NCBI GenBank assembly: GCA_021030915.1
Contig: JAGEMR010000069.1
Span: 62,001 to 126,000, forward strand
Direction: 5' to 3'
Source of the DNA: Astrothelium macrocarpum
Lineage: Eukaryota > Ascomycota > Dothideomycetes > Trypetheliales > Trypetheliaceae
DNA length: 64,000 bases
Below the pieces are notes generated by a model, which was given only the letters and a program-made list of their open reading frames with translations, had not been told where the DNA came from and did no database searches. The translations under genes were made by a program, and so were the position numbers. Positions 36,619 to 48,700 of this stretch are shown piece after piece. Numbering within the stretch: position 1 is the stretch's first letter; each line of letters begins with the position of its first letter.

Positions 36619-37665
36619 TCAGTATGTACTGGCCATAACAGTCAGCCGACCGCCATCAGTGGTGAGAATAAGCCCGTTGCAGAAGCCTCCAGACCGACTA
36701 GCAAGATATAAGATAGTTCCAGCCATCTCCTCATCACCACCAAACCGCCTAGCAGGGATGAAGTTCTGATCATCGATTGACTCCGTTTCCGGGTTTCGGT
36801 GGCTTATCAATGAGAAAGCCATGTCCGAGGGGTACACTTTGAACATTTGCATTAGCATTCTGATATTTTCAGTCCGGCCATACCGTCCAGCGACTTGAGA
36901 TACTTACATCCCGGAGCAATGGCATTCACGCGAATGCCAAACCTAGCCAATTGTGTGCTGGCATGCTTGGTCACCTGCATAATGGCCACTTTGCTTGCTA
37001 AGTACGGAGGCGGTGATGCCCAATGTCGGCTAAAAGATGATATACTGGCCGTAAAGATGACCTGGCTCTGGATGGCAGGCACGCTGCTGCCCTCTTTGAG
37101 TGGCTTTCCAAAACCCCCTTCCAGCGCCTTTTTATTGCCCGCGTCGAGTAGCTCGAGGAAGGCTGTCATAGTAAAGAAGGCGGCTGTGACATTAATGCTC
37201 AGCGTCTCGTTCATTCCGTCCATGGAGAGATTGGTGAAAAGGTTCTCCCGCAGCTCCGGCAGTGAATGGGCTGGATTAAAGCGCTCTGTAGGTCCGAGAG
37301 TGCCCGAATTGGCAATGACGAGGTTGACATAACCGACCTCGGCGGCGATTTGGTCAACAGCGGCCTGAAGATCTTTCTTGGAGGTCACGTCGCATTGGAG
37401 CGGAGCCAGACAAGTGTGCTCTTCAGCCGCTTTCTTGAGCACTTCCAGACGGCGTCCCAGGAGATAGACTTTCCGAGCGCCATTAAAGGCGAGAGCCCTT
37501 GCCATAGTAAGGCCGATACCTAGAAATGAATAAGCAAGGGCGACTGCCATCAGTGATGGCGATGGTTGATGGCCAGCTAGACTGACCAGAGCCTCCTCCA
37601 GTGATGACAGCCACTATACCGTCAACCCGGAAAATGGAACTTGAATCAAATGAAGATGACATCAT
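36619..37665 (-). CDS. Short-chain dehydrogenase/reductase (SDR)
   Basis: NAD(P)-dependent oxidoreductase with a Rossmann fold; substrate unknown. Exons 37665-37587, 37519-36908, 36836-36619, 302 residues. Cofactor motif TGGGSGIG at 22-29 (rebuilt across intron 1), dinucleotide-site RR at 49-50, CDVTSKKD, NSG near 97-99, catalytic Ser cluster at 185-190 and YLASK with Tyr199 and Lys203, then NAIAPG and a C-terminal FCNGLILTTDGG. It is a classical SDR, possibly acting in secondary or xenobiotic metabolism. It lies near a Zn2Cys6 regulator on the same strand, 1.6 kb away, which may control it (inference). Confidence 0.9.
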
Positions 37666-39231
37666 GTGCGCTGGGAATTATTCGATAATGGAATCAGAAT
37701 GATGTATTGTAAATTATAGATGTCAAAGTAAATTTATCTCCTGGTGCGAACTTTGGTGAATTATATATCTGACGATGTTTGACTGTTGACCGGTGAGCAG
37801 GAAGGAACCATCTCTGTACGAGTATTGAGCCGGCGTCTTTAACGATCTGGTTCCTATCACTGCTTCTAATCTTGTTCTTAAAGGCACACAAGTAGTTTAG
37901 CGGCGGCCGACAGTAAGACAAGAAACGGCCGCCAGGCTAAGCCAACTAACCCACATCAGAATAGACCCTGCCTAACTATACCGCCTGAACACGTTGTCAA
38001 GGAACTCGACCAGTGATTCAGAGAATCTGGCATTAAGATGATGCGTGCGGCGTCACTAGTGAGTGGTTTGCCCTTCTTAGCTTCAGCTAGGGTGCCAAAA
38101 GCCTTCGCCAGCCTGCTCTATTGTCAGCAAGTCTGCAAGGAGGTCTTGGCCAATCACTGCACAGGGACAAGTTTCGATTTTGCCGTCCTTCTAAGCGGAC
38201 TACTTCTGTATACGACTAAGGCAAGGGAATATATTGAGACTCCGCAGAGAAAGGTGATGGTGGGTGGCGGCCTTGTAATGAAGTATATTACTATGTAAAA
38301 GCAATCGGGCTTTTTAAAGAGACAAAGTCTCCTCGCGGTTTCTCAGATTTGTTGATGCGTTTCCTGGCATAGATAAAGTTCTCATAGAAAGTTATTAGGA
38401 GCAAGGATAGATAACAGACGAACAGATTTTAGATACATGGGAATAAAAGGGATAAAGATTACATACATGGATGCTCAGGTGTTTTTATCCAAAAATCATA
38501 TTCCGTAGTATCACGCAGCTCATAGCTTTTGTGATTTCCTAGAGCCCAAGTAACGTGCACTGAGACAATTTTAAAGATGTCTCATCAAGCCCATGCTCTA
38601 TTGATGAGCTATCGAGACAGGCGTAAAAGCAGCGCTTCCAGGCTCTGTAGATTGCCTTGGGCCGCTGCATCAACAAGTCCTACCTGCAATACCCTTTGAT
38701 TCCTGCTTAAAACTTCCAAGGTAAATTCATAAACCATTATGTGTGTCTCTTCCAATTAGCTGTTGTTCTCCAAATCGTTCCTCTTTTCCTTTTATCGTGC
38801 TATAATAGCACGACAGAAAGGAGCCCAATCAGTACTCGCCTTGGCACGGAATTAACCAATGGGTAATGAGTTAAAACACTATCGCATCCTTGCGAGCCTT
38901 TTGTTTCGATATGGGAAGGTGGGATGAGAGGTAGGCGGACGTTGCTATCGATTGATCCTGCTAAATTCATGTCCTCCAGAGCACTTTAAAAGCAATGCTC
39001 GGAAATAAAGTATCGCCACAGATGAGGACAGCGGACGACTGTGGGTGCCGATCTAGACAGAGGCGCAAACAAGGACAGGGAGAAGCGGAAAGGTCGGCTG
39101 ACTGCATAGTAAGTCACGGGCCACGAAGCTGGTATGCGTAGGTGGCGAGATAGTGTTCCTGAGAACACTTTTTAATCCAGCTTGACAGAGCATTCAATCA
39201 CTCTCACTTGCTCTGTGTAGATCTCGCTCAA
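37666..39231. other. Intergenic region between SDR and Zn2Cys6 regulator genes
   Basis: 1.57 kb without a supported gene. It contains the SDR promoter. A short perfect palindrome CGTGCTATAATAGCACG lies near 38797-38813; its meaning is unknown. Confidence 0.45.
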
Positions 39232-40938
39232 TTAGAAGTCGATTGTGTTCCAGTAGTGGCCGAACTGGTCAAGAGATGTACGGAACCGTTCCTCAGCGTT
39301 CCGCAGTAAGCTATTGTCTTTCCACTCTGACCTGCTGTAAATGTGCTTGAGTGCGGCCCGAATAAGATATGGATGGCCAGGAGCTGCACGTGCGACTAGG
39401 TAGGGGTCTGACTTCTCACCGGCCTCTGCGACATCAAGGACAATCTTTGTGACTGTGTCAAGAGCAGCGTTCGAGTATTTGCACCAGTCCTTCAGCGAAC
39501 GATGCTCCTCGCCTACGATTTCTAAAGGCTGGCTAAGAATGTGCTGGTGTAGCGCGAATAGCGCTCTGTCTCTGGTTAAGATGCTGCAGAGGACTTGCAG
39601 AATGTAAGAAAACTCCACCGACAGACTTACCTGATCGTGATAACTATGGCCTCACAGAAAAGTTTCCCTTTCCCGAAACTCTGCTGCATTAGTGTTCCCA
39701 GGAATGATTGAAGAGTGGTATCCAAGCTTTGTAGTTGGAACAATCTAGAATCCAGACTTGGGATTTCGAAGCCTTTTTTAACTTGGTCCAAAAGCCAAGC
39801 CGCTTGTGCGGCACGACTAAAACCTCCGACACCGATAGATGTTAGGCAGGAGACGGGTACATGGCTTACTGAGTCGGGACCTAAAAGCTCACTATGCCCT
39901 GGAATTGACGGCTCAGTCGGGAGGCGAGCTTGTCCACTAGGGATGATAGTAATCAGCGGTTGCTCGCCAACCGTCACATCACAGTGGAATGTTCTATTGG
40001 TAGAATTAATCAGTACTATAATCGTGAAGAAGTTATGTCTAAAAAGCGAGGAAAAGAAATAGAGGTATTACCGCTCATAGATGACGATTCCCCACCACGT
40101 GTTAGCTGCTTCATCCACGTGCACTTGGGTGTCTGTGTCTGTGTCTGTGTCTGCGCTCGCGATGGGAGACTTGGGAAGCTGTTGCTCAGAGGGATCGCAG
40201 AGGTGGATACGAGCGGCATAGGCCATGCGCGCACAACCCGCAATGGAAGTGAACGCCTCATCCGGCCGTCCATTTATGTACTCGTAGATGGACAGTAAAA
40301 AGCCAGCCTGGATCAGATAGACCGAGGGCCGAAAACATGCCTGCACTTGGGCATAGAGTGATTTCGCCGCAAGATAGAGAGGGCGTCGGTCGACTTGCGG
40401 CGTTTCACCCGTCACGTGGCTGATGCGCCGGCTCACCTGTGAAAACGAAGAGATAAGACAGATGACCACAAGAAGGACAGAGAACCCGGCAGATGGAGTA
40501 GTGCCTTGCGTGATCAGGCTGTGGTGGAAGCGTGTTCGAGAGATGATAGGGAGATAACGATGGATGCCCTGGAAATAGCGAGCGCTCACATCATCCAGAA
40601 ACTGGCCCGTCTCGCGGATCAAACCCTGGACCTGGAGGTACAGCTTGGCCTCGGATGACGTCTCTGGCTCCGTTAGGATGGTCAAGGGAAAAGCCTGAAA
40701 GGACATGGAAGGGGGAGGGACGGCATCACTGCGTGTCCGCGGCGGAGGCTCTTGCTCATATCCGCAGCTCAAACTTTTCCTATCGCAAAAGGATTACTTA
40801 AATGTGTCATCGACGGCGATTGCGCGGTGATCCATCTTACCGGACGCAGTAAGTACAACGTGGGAGTAGCTTATCGCACTTCTTCTTGCGCGCCTTGCAG
40901 TTGGCGCAGACGTTGGCAGCAAGAGACGGTTGGGACAT
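39232..40938 (-). CDS. Zn2Cys6 (Gal4-type) fungal transcription factor
   Basis: Exons 40938-40841, 40779-40072, 39993-39631, 39583-39232, 506 residues; all introns GT-AG and in phase. The N-terminus is the complete binuclear zinc cluster with Cys11, 14, 21, 28, 31 and 38 (spacing C-2-C-6-C-6-C-2-C-6-C) and a basic KARKKK loop; the last cysteine comes from exon 2. A fungal-specific regulatory domain follows (YFQGIHRYLPIISRTRFH, YEYINGRPDEAFTSIAGCAR, WWGIVIYER). A (GTGTCT)n microsatellite at about 40133-40160 encodes an Asp-Thr run of four units just before the WWGIV segment. The last intron (47 bp) is the least certain. Likely a pathway-specific regulator; the nearby SDR gene is a possible target. 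Confidence 0.88.
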
Positions 40939-41837
40939 GGAACGCCCGCTGCCAGCCACCATGTTTTGGAGCAATAATCATGTCGGAGGCTCTGTATGTT
41001 ATCTAGGGACCCTAGGGAATTGCTCAAGGATCGAAAGATGTTGGGCCTCCTTTCCCCAGTGATGCGGCTTGCCTGCTGTGAGCTGTGCCGCAAGGCTGAT
41101 GCTCTAAAGCTACCTAACCAAATTTGGAACTAGTCTGGATTCGATTTTGGAAGATCTCAGACTTTGATTGAGTGTATACAAGGTATTGGTTACGATACTG
41201 AGAACTTGAAAGGCAAAGCAAGGCCTCTGTCGATATGGCGAAACTTTAGTCGACTCGACAAACAGAGATATTGTCGTAGATTTGCCTTGCGTCGTAAAAA
41301 TTCAAGTTTTTAAAAAGCCCCTGTCCGAAAAACAAGACGCGACTGACCAAATCACAGATCTAACCAATACCCATGTGCTAGAAATCCATCATCATGCCCC
41401 TGTCGGATCTCGTTGCCAACCTTCCCTTCGATCGGAGGCGTCTCACAATGATCTAGATGCTCCCCTGGACACAGCCAAGGCCAAATGCTCCAACCAATTA
41501 CTAATTTCATACGCAAAGCACAATTGAAGAGTCTGAGATCATGTAGTGAATTGTTAGAGGCGCAAAAAAGGGATGATATAGGGAGGGCCGATTTTAGAGG
41601 ATCAGGTCGCGTGGCGATATCGTATAAATTGAGTACAACCCGCAGTGTTACAGCTACCTTTCGGACTCTTTGGCTCAAATAAGAACGCTTTGTGGATTAC
41701 AACTAGGCAACACATAACGCTGCAACAAAAAAAGTACCAATGATCGTGCCTAGAAGTAAGGCACTCTAGAGAATCCATTGGGTTCAAAAAGCATGTCGTC
41801 GCCTCTGGCAACCTTACAAGATAAGCACACGCATAGA
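40939..41837. other. Intergenic region upstream of the Zn2Cys6 gene
   Basis: 0.9 kb: promoter of the minus-strand regulator and 3' flank of the split secreted-protein gene. Short frames only, no motifs. Confidence 0.5.
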
Positions 41838-42119
41838 CTAAAGCTCAGTGTATCTTCCAAAGTGTCCACCTCCCGGGAAAAAGCCACTCAGTTGCGGTCG
41901 CCCGTATGGCTTATACAGGAACACTGTCACCTTGACCTGGCGTGTACATGGCGGGAATACTAGCGACAATATGCTACAATCTGTGCAACTATTCATACTG
42001 CCAGTAGGCGTACGCTGATCGTCAAGGACCTCAAGGGTAATATTTCCTACATCATAAAACAAATTTGGGGTAAACGTCTTTCCCTTTGGGGGGGGATGAG
42101 TCAGCATAATCTGTAGATA

Positions 42120-42163
42120 GGAGTTTTCCACACACTGTGCACGGGCACACACCGTGCACACCC
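42120..42163 (+). repeat. Left terminal inverted repeat of the 2,164-bp element
   Basis: 44 bp; pairs with 44240-44283 with one mismatch at position 24. It contains two GTGCAC palindromes spaced by about 14 bp. Confidence 0.93.
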
Positions 42164-42210
42164 TGAAATTTTTCAACTCCACGAATTCAAACACGAATTA
42201 CACCACCAAT

Positions 42211-44119
42211 ATGAGCCCGATTGAGGAGGCGATTGCAGCTGCGAATGCGCAGAAGTGTCCTAATTACAGCGAGATAGCAAAATCATATGGAGTTGAACGT
42301 ATAACGTTGTCGCGGCGCCACAAAGAAATTACCCAGGACAAAGCAATCGGCGTTCATAACGCCAACGCAACACTTTCACAACAACAGGAAGCGATATTAA
42401 TTAAATGGATTAATACATTTACGAATCGTGGGATTCCACCAATTAATCGAATGATATAAAATTTCGCTGCCAATTTATATGAAAAATCGTTATCAAAAAA
42501 CTGGATAAATCATTTCACAAAACATCATCCAACCAAATTAAAATCAGCCTTTTTATCCTCATTTGATCTCGCTTGAAAGAGGGCAGATAATTATAAACAA
42601 CTTCAATTTTATTTTGATTTGATACGAATTCTTATTTTGTATTATTTTCATACTAATATTTTATTAGATTGCCGCCAAAATTGAATAATATCATGTATCT
42701 CCTTCCAATATTTACAATATAGACGAAAAAGGCTTCGCCATTGGCCAAATCAATAAACAGCGCCGTATCTTTACGAAATCAGTTTACGAAAGCGGTCAAC
42801 TTTGTGGATCAGGCACAGACAACTCACGTAAATGGATTATTGTTTTGGCAGCAATTTGTATGGACGGAATAAATCTGTCTCCTTCGCTTATCTATGATTC
42901 GAAAGCGAATTCGATTCAAGACTCCTGACTTCAAGACTTCAATCCGGCTATCCATAAATGTAATTTCACAGTGTCGCCAATAGATTGGACGAACGATGTG
43001 ATCGGATTTATTTGATTAAGGGAAGTATTTGATAAACACACCAAAATTAAACTGAAAGACACAAAACATTACCGCCTTTTAATAATGGATGGCCACAGAA
43101 ATCATGTAATAATGAAATTCTTTGATTATTATCATCGTAATCGAATCTTGGTGGCGATTTATTCTCCTCATTCCACTCATCGCCTTCAGCCGCTTGATGT
43201 GAATTTATTCAGTCCATTAGCCATATATTACTCTAATTATTTGGACGAATGGATTTAACGAACTCAAGGTATCAGCTATTTTACGAAAGGTGACTTCTTT
43301 GGGCTGTTTTGGCAGGCGTATCAGTAAACTTTTACCAAGGAAAACATCGCCAGCGGATGGGAAAAAACAGGTCTCCATCCATTTGATCCAATAATAATAT
43401 TTAATCAAATATCAACTCGTTCTCAACAGCATTCTGATGGCTCAATATCCTCAGATTCCTCAATACGAATTACGAAATCACGCTGGCGGAAGTTAAAATC
43501 GGAACTGGAGCAAAATTTGAGCATCTCGTTCAAAAATGAATTGAATCGATTTGAAACTAAATGGATCAAATTGGAAATGGAAAACAGTATTATGAAACAC
43601 GAGAATAATGGCCTCAGAGATACTGTGAAACTGGAACAGCGGCGTACGAAACGCCGTAAGGTCATGAAGATGCCAATTAAACATGATGGTGCCATATTTT
43701 GGAACCCGAACAAAATTCAGCTAACTCAGGAGCAACAACAACATAAGGAACAAGAGGAAGCACTCCAAAAACAATAACAGGATGTTCAGAAAGTTGAACA
43801 AGCTGCTGTTAGGCAATTAAAAGATGAGATGAAAGCGCAACGTAAACGCGACCGTGAGGCAGCTCAATAGGAGCGTCAGCGACAGCGTCAAATTGAACAA
43901 CAGCGAAAACAGGGGGCTCAGGAACAGCGAGCTGTGATAAGACAACTCCGAAATGAGACGAAACGAAAGAAGACACCACAGCGAAATATTATTACATTAA
44001 CTGAAAAGTTTCAAAACGTGATGTTGGATGATAAGAAGTATTTGAATGAGTTTGATTCGGCTTCTCATCCTATCCGCCCTCAGCGTCGCCGACAGCGTCC
44101 ACAACACTTTAATGATTAA
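42211..44119 (+). pseudogene. Degraded pogo/Fot1-type transposase
   Basis: One frame with about nine in-frame stops from the ATG at 42211. The N-terminal helix-turn-helix (NYSEIAKSYGVERITLSRR) is intact, followed by the DDE domain: NIDEKGFAIG with the first Asp, then LLIMDGHRNH with the second, then HSTHRLQPLDVNLF. The C-terminal part (from about 43470) is a Gln/Lys/Arg-rich coiled coil ending RPQRRRQRPQHFND. Stops are a mixture of TAA, TAG and TGA. The element is not able to make a full transposase itself. Confidence 0.88.
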
Positions 44120-44239
44120 ATTTAACGGTGATTCTTATTGGCATGAATTTCAGCTACATTTTAAAAATACTCCCATATTAATTGCTATTGTGGTTGTTGA
44201 AATATTTGAGTTCGAATCCATGGTGTTGAGAATTTCGTG

Positions 44240-44283
44240 GGGTGTGCACGGTGTGTGCCTGTGCACAGTGTGTGGAAAACTCC
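44240..44283 (-). repeat. Right terminal inverted repeat of the 2,164-bp element
   Basis: Reverse complement of 42120-42163 with one mismatch. Confidence 0.93.
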
Positions 44284-44945
44284 TACCCATCTGTATCCGA
44301 AGGGGAAAGTCGGACCATGGCATAGCGAGCGTGTGAACGAACTACTGATTTCGGGCTCAGCATTTTGACGGACATTTCAGAAACGCAAGTTGCCCGCTTG
44401 GAAATTCTTGGGTCAGAGATGGGCCCGTCGAAACTGAGCTCGTGTTCCATACACATGCCGTGGCAAAAGCGCGTGTTTGATTCGTTCGCCTGTTCAACAG
44501 AAACTGTGCTGCATTTAAGAGCCCACGTTCTAGGTCCCATATCCGTACGTGTAGACATGACAAAATTTGTAGCATCTGCCGGCATATTGTATTCCGGATA
44601 CGTCTCATGACATTGTTCCGGACATCGAATGATAGGACGCATGTGACCTCTTTTAATGAGGGCTTGTTGGCCAGAGCAAGTACTGTTAGGATTTCCAAAA
44701 CTGCGATTTGTGAAACGAGGATCTAGGGTACTTCGATTGGTCGTTTGATTGGGATCGCGGCTGGGTGGGTATACTTTTACCATTGGTTTACCACTACATT
44801 TCATTAGTTCGTGGCTATCAACTCTGTGTGCGTAGACAGACTATGCAATATGGTCGTCCAGCATTGTGGCTGGATTATCTTTGTAGGCAGCATTCAATGG
44901 AATGGCTGCAAAAAGACCTGTAAAGCAGAAGAGTGAAAATCTCAT

Positions 44946-45771
44946 GATTCCTGTAAAACACGGCAATAACGATAATTGAAAGTCGAGGGGGAAAAAAAAG
45001 AAACCCCAAAAAAAGGTAATTCAAACAAATGGACTTTGGGACAGACTGCTCAAACTTTGAGGTAACAAGGGAATACCTCAGAATTGATTATGACGTATGT
45101 AGAGCTGCCTTTGGGCCGAGGGCATATGGGATTGTTAAAGTTTAAAAGGTGTTTACCTCGATGCACTGGAGCGCCTTTTATTTTTCCTTCCTTTCTCCCC
45201 TTTCCTTGTTTTTTTTTTTTGACAGCTGAAAGATATGCAGACAAAAAAGAAAACGTATTCTAATAGATGATGCATTTCATTTATTTTGTCGCGGGCCATG
45301 GCGACAGGGGCGATGACATGCACACTGGAGGTAGCGATGTAGTCGTACCCGAACGAGAAAGGTCTTCCCAAACGCCAAATCCAGCCATTGATTCCCCAGC
45401 ACAACGATTACTATGTAGAGTAGTCAAGAGCGACTCATCCCAAAAAGCGACAAGAGATCTGTTCGATTCTAATTCGGAACAACAACGTGCGACCATAGCA
45501 CTCTATGGCTGTAGAGAGTGACGCTACGTTTTAGTAAGGTCATGTAGAGAGCTATTTACCAAAATGGAAAACTCCGAGGATAACCAAAAGCACCCTTGCG
45601 CAATCAATGAAGAGACCTATACGTGCCGTGCCAATAACAGCTCTCTCTCGATCTTACAGCTGCCTGTACAGAGCTCAAGTTAAACGCCTTTGGACCTTGT
45701 TACAGTACTACTCGGCACATTTATCAAGTAGCATTCGAACAATTGGCTCATTGCCACGCTCTGAAGCAGCT
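44946..45771. other. Promoter side of the split gene; frameshifted ankyrin remnant at the end
   Basis: No intact gene. Poly-A/T runs near 44990-45015 and 45208-45220. On the minus strand, 45771 down to 45708 continues in the +1 frame as ankyrin-like sequence (LLEAASERGN and PIVRMLLDK) ending at TAG 45710-45708. This looks like the lost C-terminus of the neighbouring receptor gene. Confidence 0.5.
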
Positions 45772-48700
45772 TCAAGCAACTCGATTAGACCCATCCTCAC
45801 GAGGAAAAAAAATTATATCGGCGCCATTATCGAGTAAAATCCGAACAATCTGGTCATGGCCAGCTCGTGAAGCTTCAGAGAGTGCCGTTTGCTCTAACTC
45901 ATTTATCTTATTCACGTCGGCATTATAGCTGAGTAGCATCTGAACAGTCCGGTCACGACCACGCGCTGAAGCCTTAAAAATTGCTGTTTCCTCCCATATG
46001 TCACCTCTATTCACGTCGGCACCGTTATCGAGTAAAATCTGAACAATCTGGTTACGACCGGCCTGTGAAGCTTCGGAGAGTGCTGTTTCCCCAAGATCAT
46101 TTGTCTTATCCACATCGGCACCGTAATCGAGCAGCATTTGGACAATCTCGCTATGACCAGCTGCTGAAGCTTCAGAAACTGCTGTTCTCCCGAAATCACC
46201 ATTTATATCCGCATCGGCACCCTTACCGAGCAAAATCTGAACAATTTGGTGATGACCAGCCTCCGAAGCTCTGGAAAGTGCTGTCCTCCTGCTCCATCCA
46301 CTACTTCTATTCACTTCAGCACCATTATCGAGTAAAATCCGAACAATCTGGTCATGACCAGCTTCTGAAGCCTCGCCAAGTGCTGTTGCTCCCCATCGAC
46401 CTCCTGCATTGGCGCCGCTCTCAAGCAGCAGCTGAACAACTTGATAGTGACCGTGGCGACAAGCAGGAATAAGTGGAGAATTAGGAGACGAGTCATTCAG
46501 GAGAGCACCTGCCTTCACTAGTAAGTCCACCATGGTAGCATGTCCACTCTCTGACGCATACCAGAGCGCAGTCTGTCCTCTTACGTCGGATTTGTTGATG
46601 TCAGAGCCTGGTAATCCTTGCAAATATGCCATCAGGCCGCAAAATCCGAAATGAGCTACGATATGTTCTGGTGCCACCCCGTTCCATCCTTCACTTCGAG
46701 TGTCGGACATCCTCCCGAAATATTCAGCCATTGTAAACTGGGCCGCAGCAGATACCTTTGGTTGACTGCTAAATAGTCGGAGGGTTGCAGGGTTAGTCTC
46801 TAGAGAACCTTGTCGAACATGGTGGCCCCAAAATTTGGTAACGTATTCGTAAAAAGGATTTTTTTTCAGTCGCGCGTTACACTGCTCTTGAGTCGAGCAA
46901 TATCTAGTACTAAAAGTGTCGAATGAAAGGTAAGTCACACAAATTACGCCAATTTTAATGTGACAATCCGGAAAGTAAAGATGCTGGTTATTCTCAAAGA
47001 AACCTTGTGTGGTGTAATGGACGAGACGAATGACATTGCTCCGGTGATCCACAGTTATCAATCCCACACATACGGAGACTAAGTCATGCGTATCAGGAAG
47101 GTTTTCTTCGTCAAGTTTTGGTGAATCATGTTCTATGGCCAGAGCATGTCGAAGTTCCAGAGGTGAGAGCGGCCTTTGAGCATGAGTGATCCAAGAGAGA
47201 GTTTGTAGCGCAAGTCTTTTGCGGCCAGGGACCTGTCCCTCAATCCTTTGCATTGTCTCCTTATACGCGTAGTCGTACGCCCCAGATCCTGATGGCAACC
47301 TTTCTAACGTTATCTTCATGTCTCTTGGAGACATTTGTCCAGAAAGGGAGTTCAGATACAGTTGTGCGAGAAGAAACCTAACAAATTTAAGTAAATTTTC
47401 GTTTCCTGCTCTGAAGGCATTCTTACATTCCATCCACGGCAGTCACAATGGCTCTTTTAATTTGCCCCTGTAAGTGAGGGCGAGAAGAAACAAATGCCGG
47501 AAGCTCCGATAGGTGACTATCGACATAGCTTCCTACGTCTTCTTCCTTTGCGCGAATCTCGAGGTTCACGCTCCCGCTGAGCTGGTTCTTGATCTCCGAA
47601 TTCGGTCTTGAGGTTACTAAGACATTTATCGTGGTACAAGTTCGAAGTTCTAAGATCTCAGAAAGGAACTTCTTCCATCCGCTGTGAGATGCTTGGTATT
47701 CGTCCAACGCATCTACCAAAATAAAGGCTCTTGAACGCTCCTTTAAGATGCTTTTTAGCGTTTTGACTATGTCATCGAATGTCGGTCGCGTTCTTGTTTT
47801 ATTATGGAAGTTGTAAAGATTTGTCACTCCCTGGGGGATCCTGTCTTGTTCTTGTATTGGCTGTTTTAATAGATTTGAGAGCAGATCCTCAGGCTTCTGA
47901 TCTTGTCCCCTTCTGAAATTGCAGTAGACGTATGCAATACCGACAGTGGAATCATGCTGAAACTTCTTTTGTAGGTGATCGATAACAATTGTCATGATCA
48001 TAGTCTTACCAGCCCCGGGCATACCAGGGCAGAAAAGGGTATTACGACTGTGACCTTGCCAACGTTGGAACTCGGGTGAGTCCAGAAACCATCTCCCTGT
48101 TCCCGCCTCCAGCCTGCACATAAAGTCATTTCTCTGGAGAGCATAGTCGGTTGTTGAGAGCCATTCGAGTATTTCTTGGTCTTGAGAGCTTTTGCTATGT
48201 CGCTCTACTCGTCTTACGCTGGAGCGAATGTCGCTTACGTCCTCCGAGACTATCAAGATAGTTAGTAACAAGATCTCGAACGACACTAATGAATACGAAA
48301 GTAATGTTTTCAGCTCTATGTCTTCTACTTATTCCCTTTGAGTTTACCATTGTCAACGCCAGAGGCTTTATGCATCCGAACAGCAATCTAGCAATACAAA
48401 TATTGTCCTTAGCATACAGTGGCTTGTAAGATACCTATGAGATACCAAGAAATTGCTACCAGAAAGAGCTGTAGGACGCAAGTGGTGTGAACGAGCAAAG
48501 AGAGTTATCTAACGGGAGAGGCAGCATATTACTCACGTTGCTCTAATGTCCTCTGCATTCTGTCTAGAGCTCTGGGCGTTTGCTGGAGATGATGCACGGG
48601 TACATATGAAAGCAACTCCTTTGCATACGCAGCTGCTACTGCAGCAGCGTATCGTTGCCATCGATCATTTTTATGCGAATCGGCATAGTCGCATACACCC

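Larger units (their letters stand above)
42120..44283 (+). mobile_element. Fot1/pogo-type DNA transposon (Tc1/mariner superfamily), 2,164 bp
   Basis: Bounded by 44-bp terminal inverted repeats with one mismatch, starting GGAGTTTTCCACACACTGTG, and flanked by a TA dinucleotide on both sides (42118-42119 and 44284-44285), the target-site duplication of this superfamily. The interior encodes a degraded transposase. It lies in opposite orientation inside the secreted-protein gene. Composition is only mildly AT-shifted compared with the elements beyond 50 kb, so it is a younger or less mutated insertion. Confidence 0.93.
41838..44945 (-). pseudogene. Secreted protein gene split by a transposon, with an early stop
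   Basis: Minus-strand gene in two pieces, 44945-44284 and 42117-41838, separated by the Fot1/pogo-type element 42120-44283. If the element and one of the two flanking TA copies are ignored, the frame runs through without a shift and totals 313 codons plus stop. It starts with a signal peptide (MRFSLFCFTGLFAAIP) and has about ten cysteines spread over the mature part (for example CSG, RCPEQC, CHGMC, SCTDC, PPC) and several Asn-X-Ser/Thr sites, as in secreted effector-like or extracellular proteins. A second defect is an in-frame TAG at 44843-44841, codon 35; the neighbouring context fits a CAG to TAG transition. I do not recognise the family and assign no function. Broken as it stands. Confidence 0.65.
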
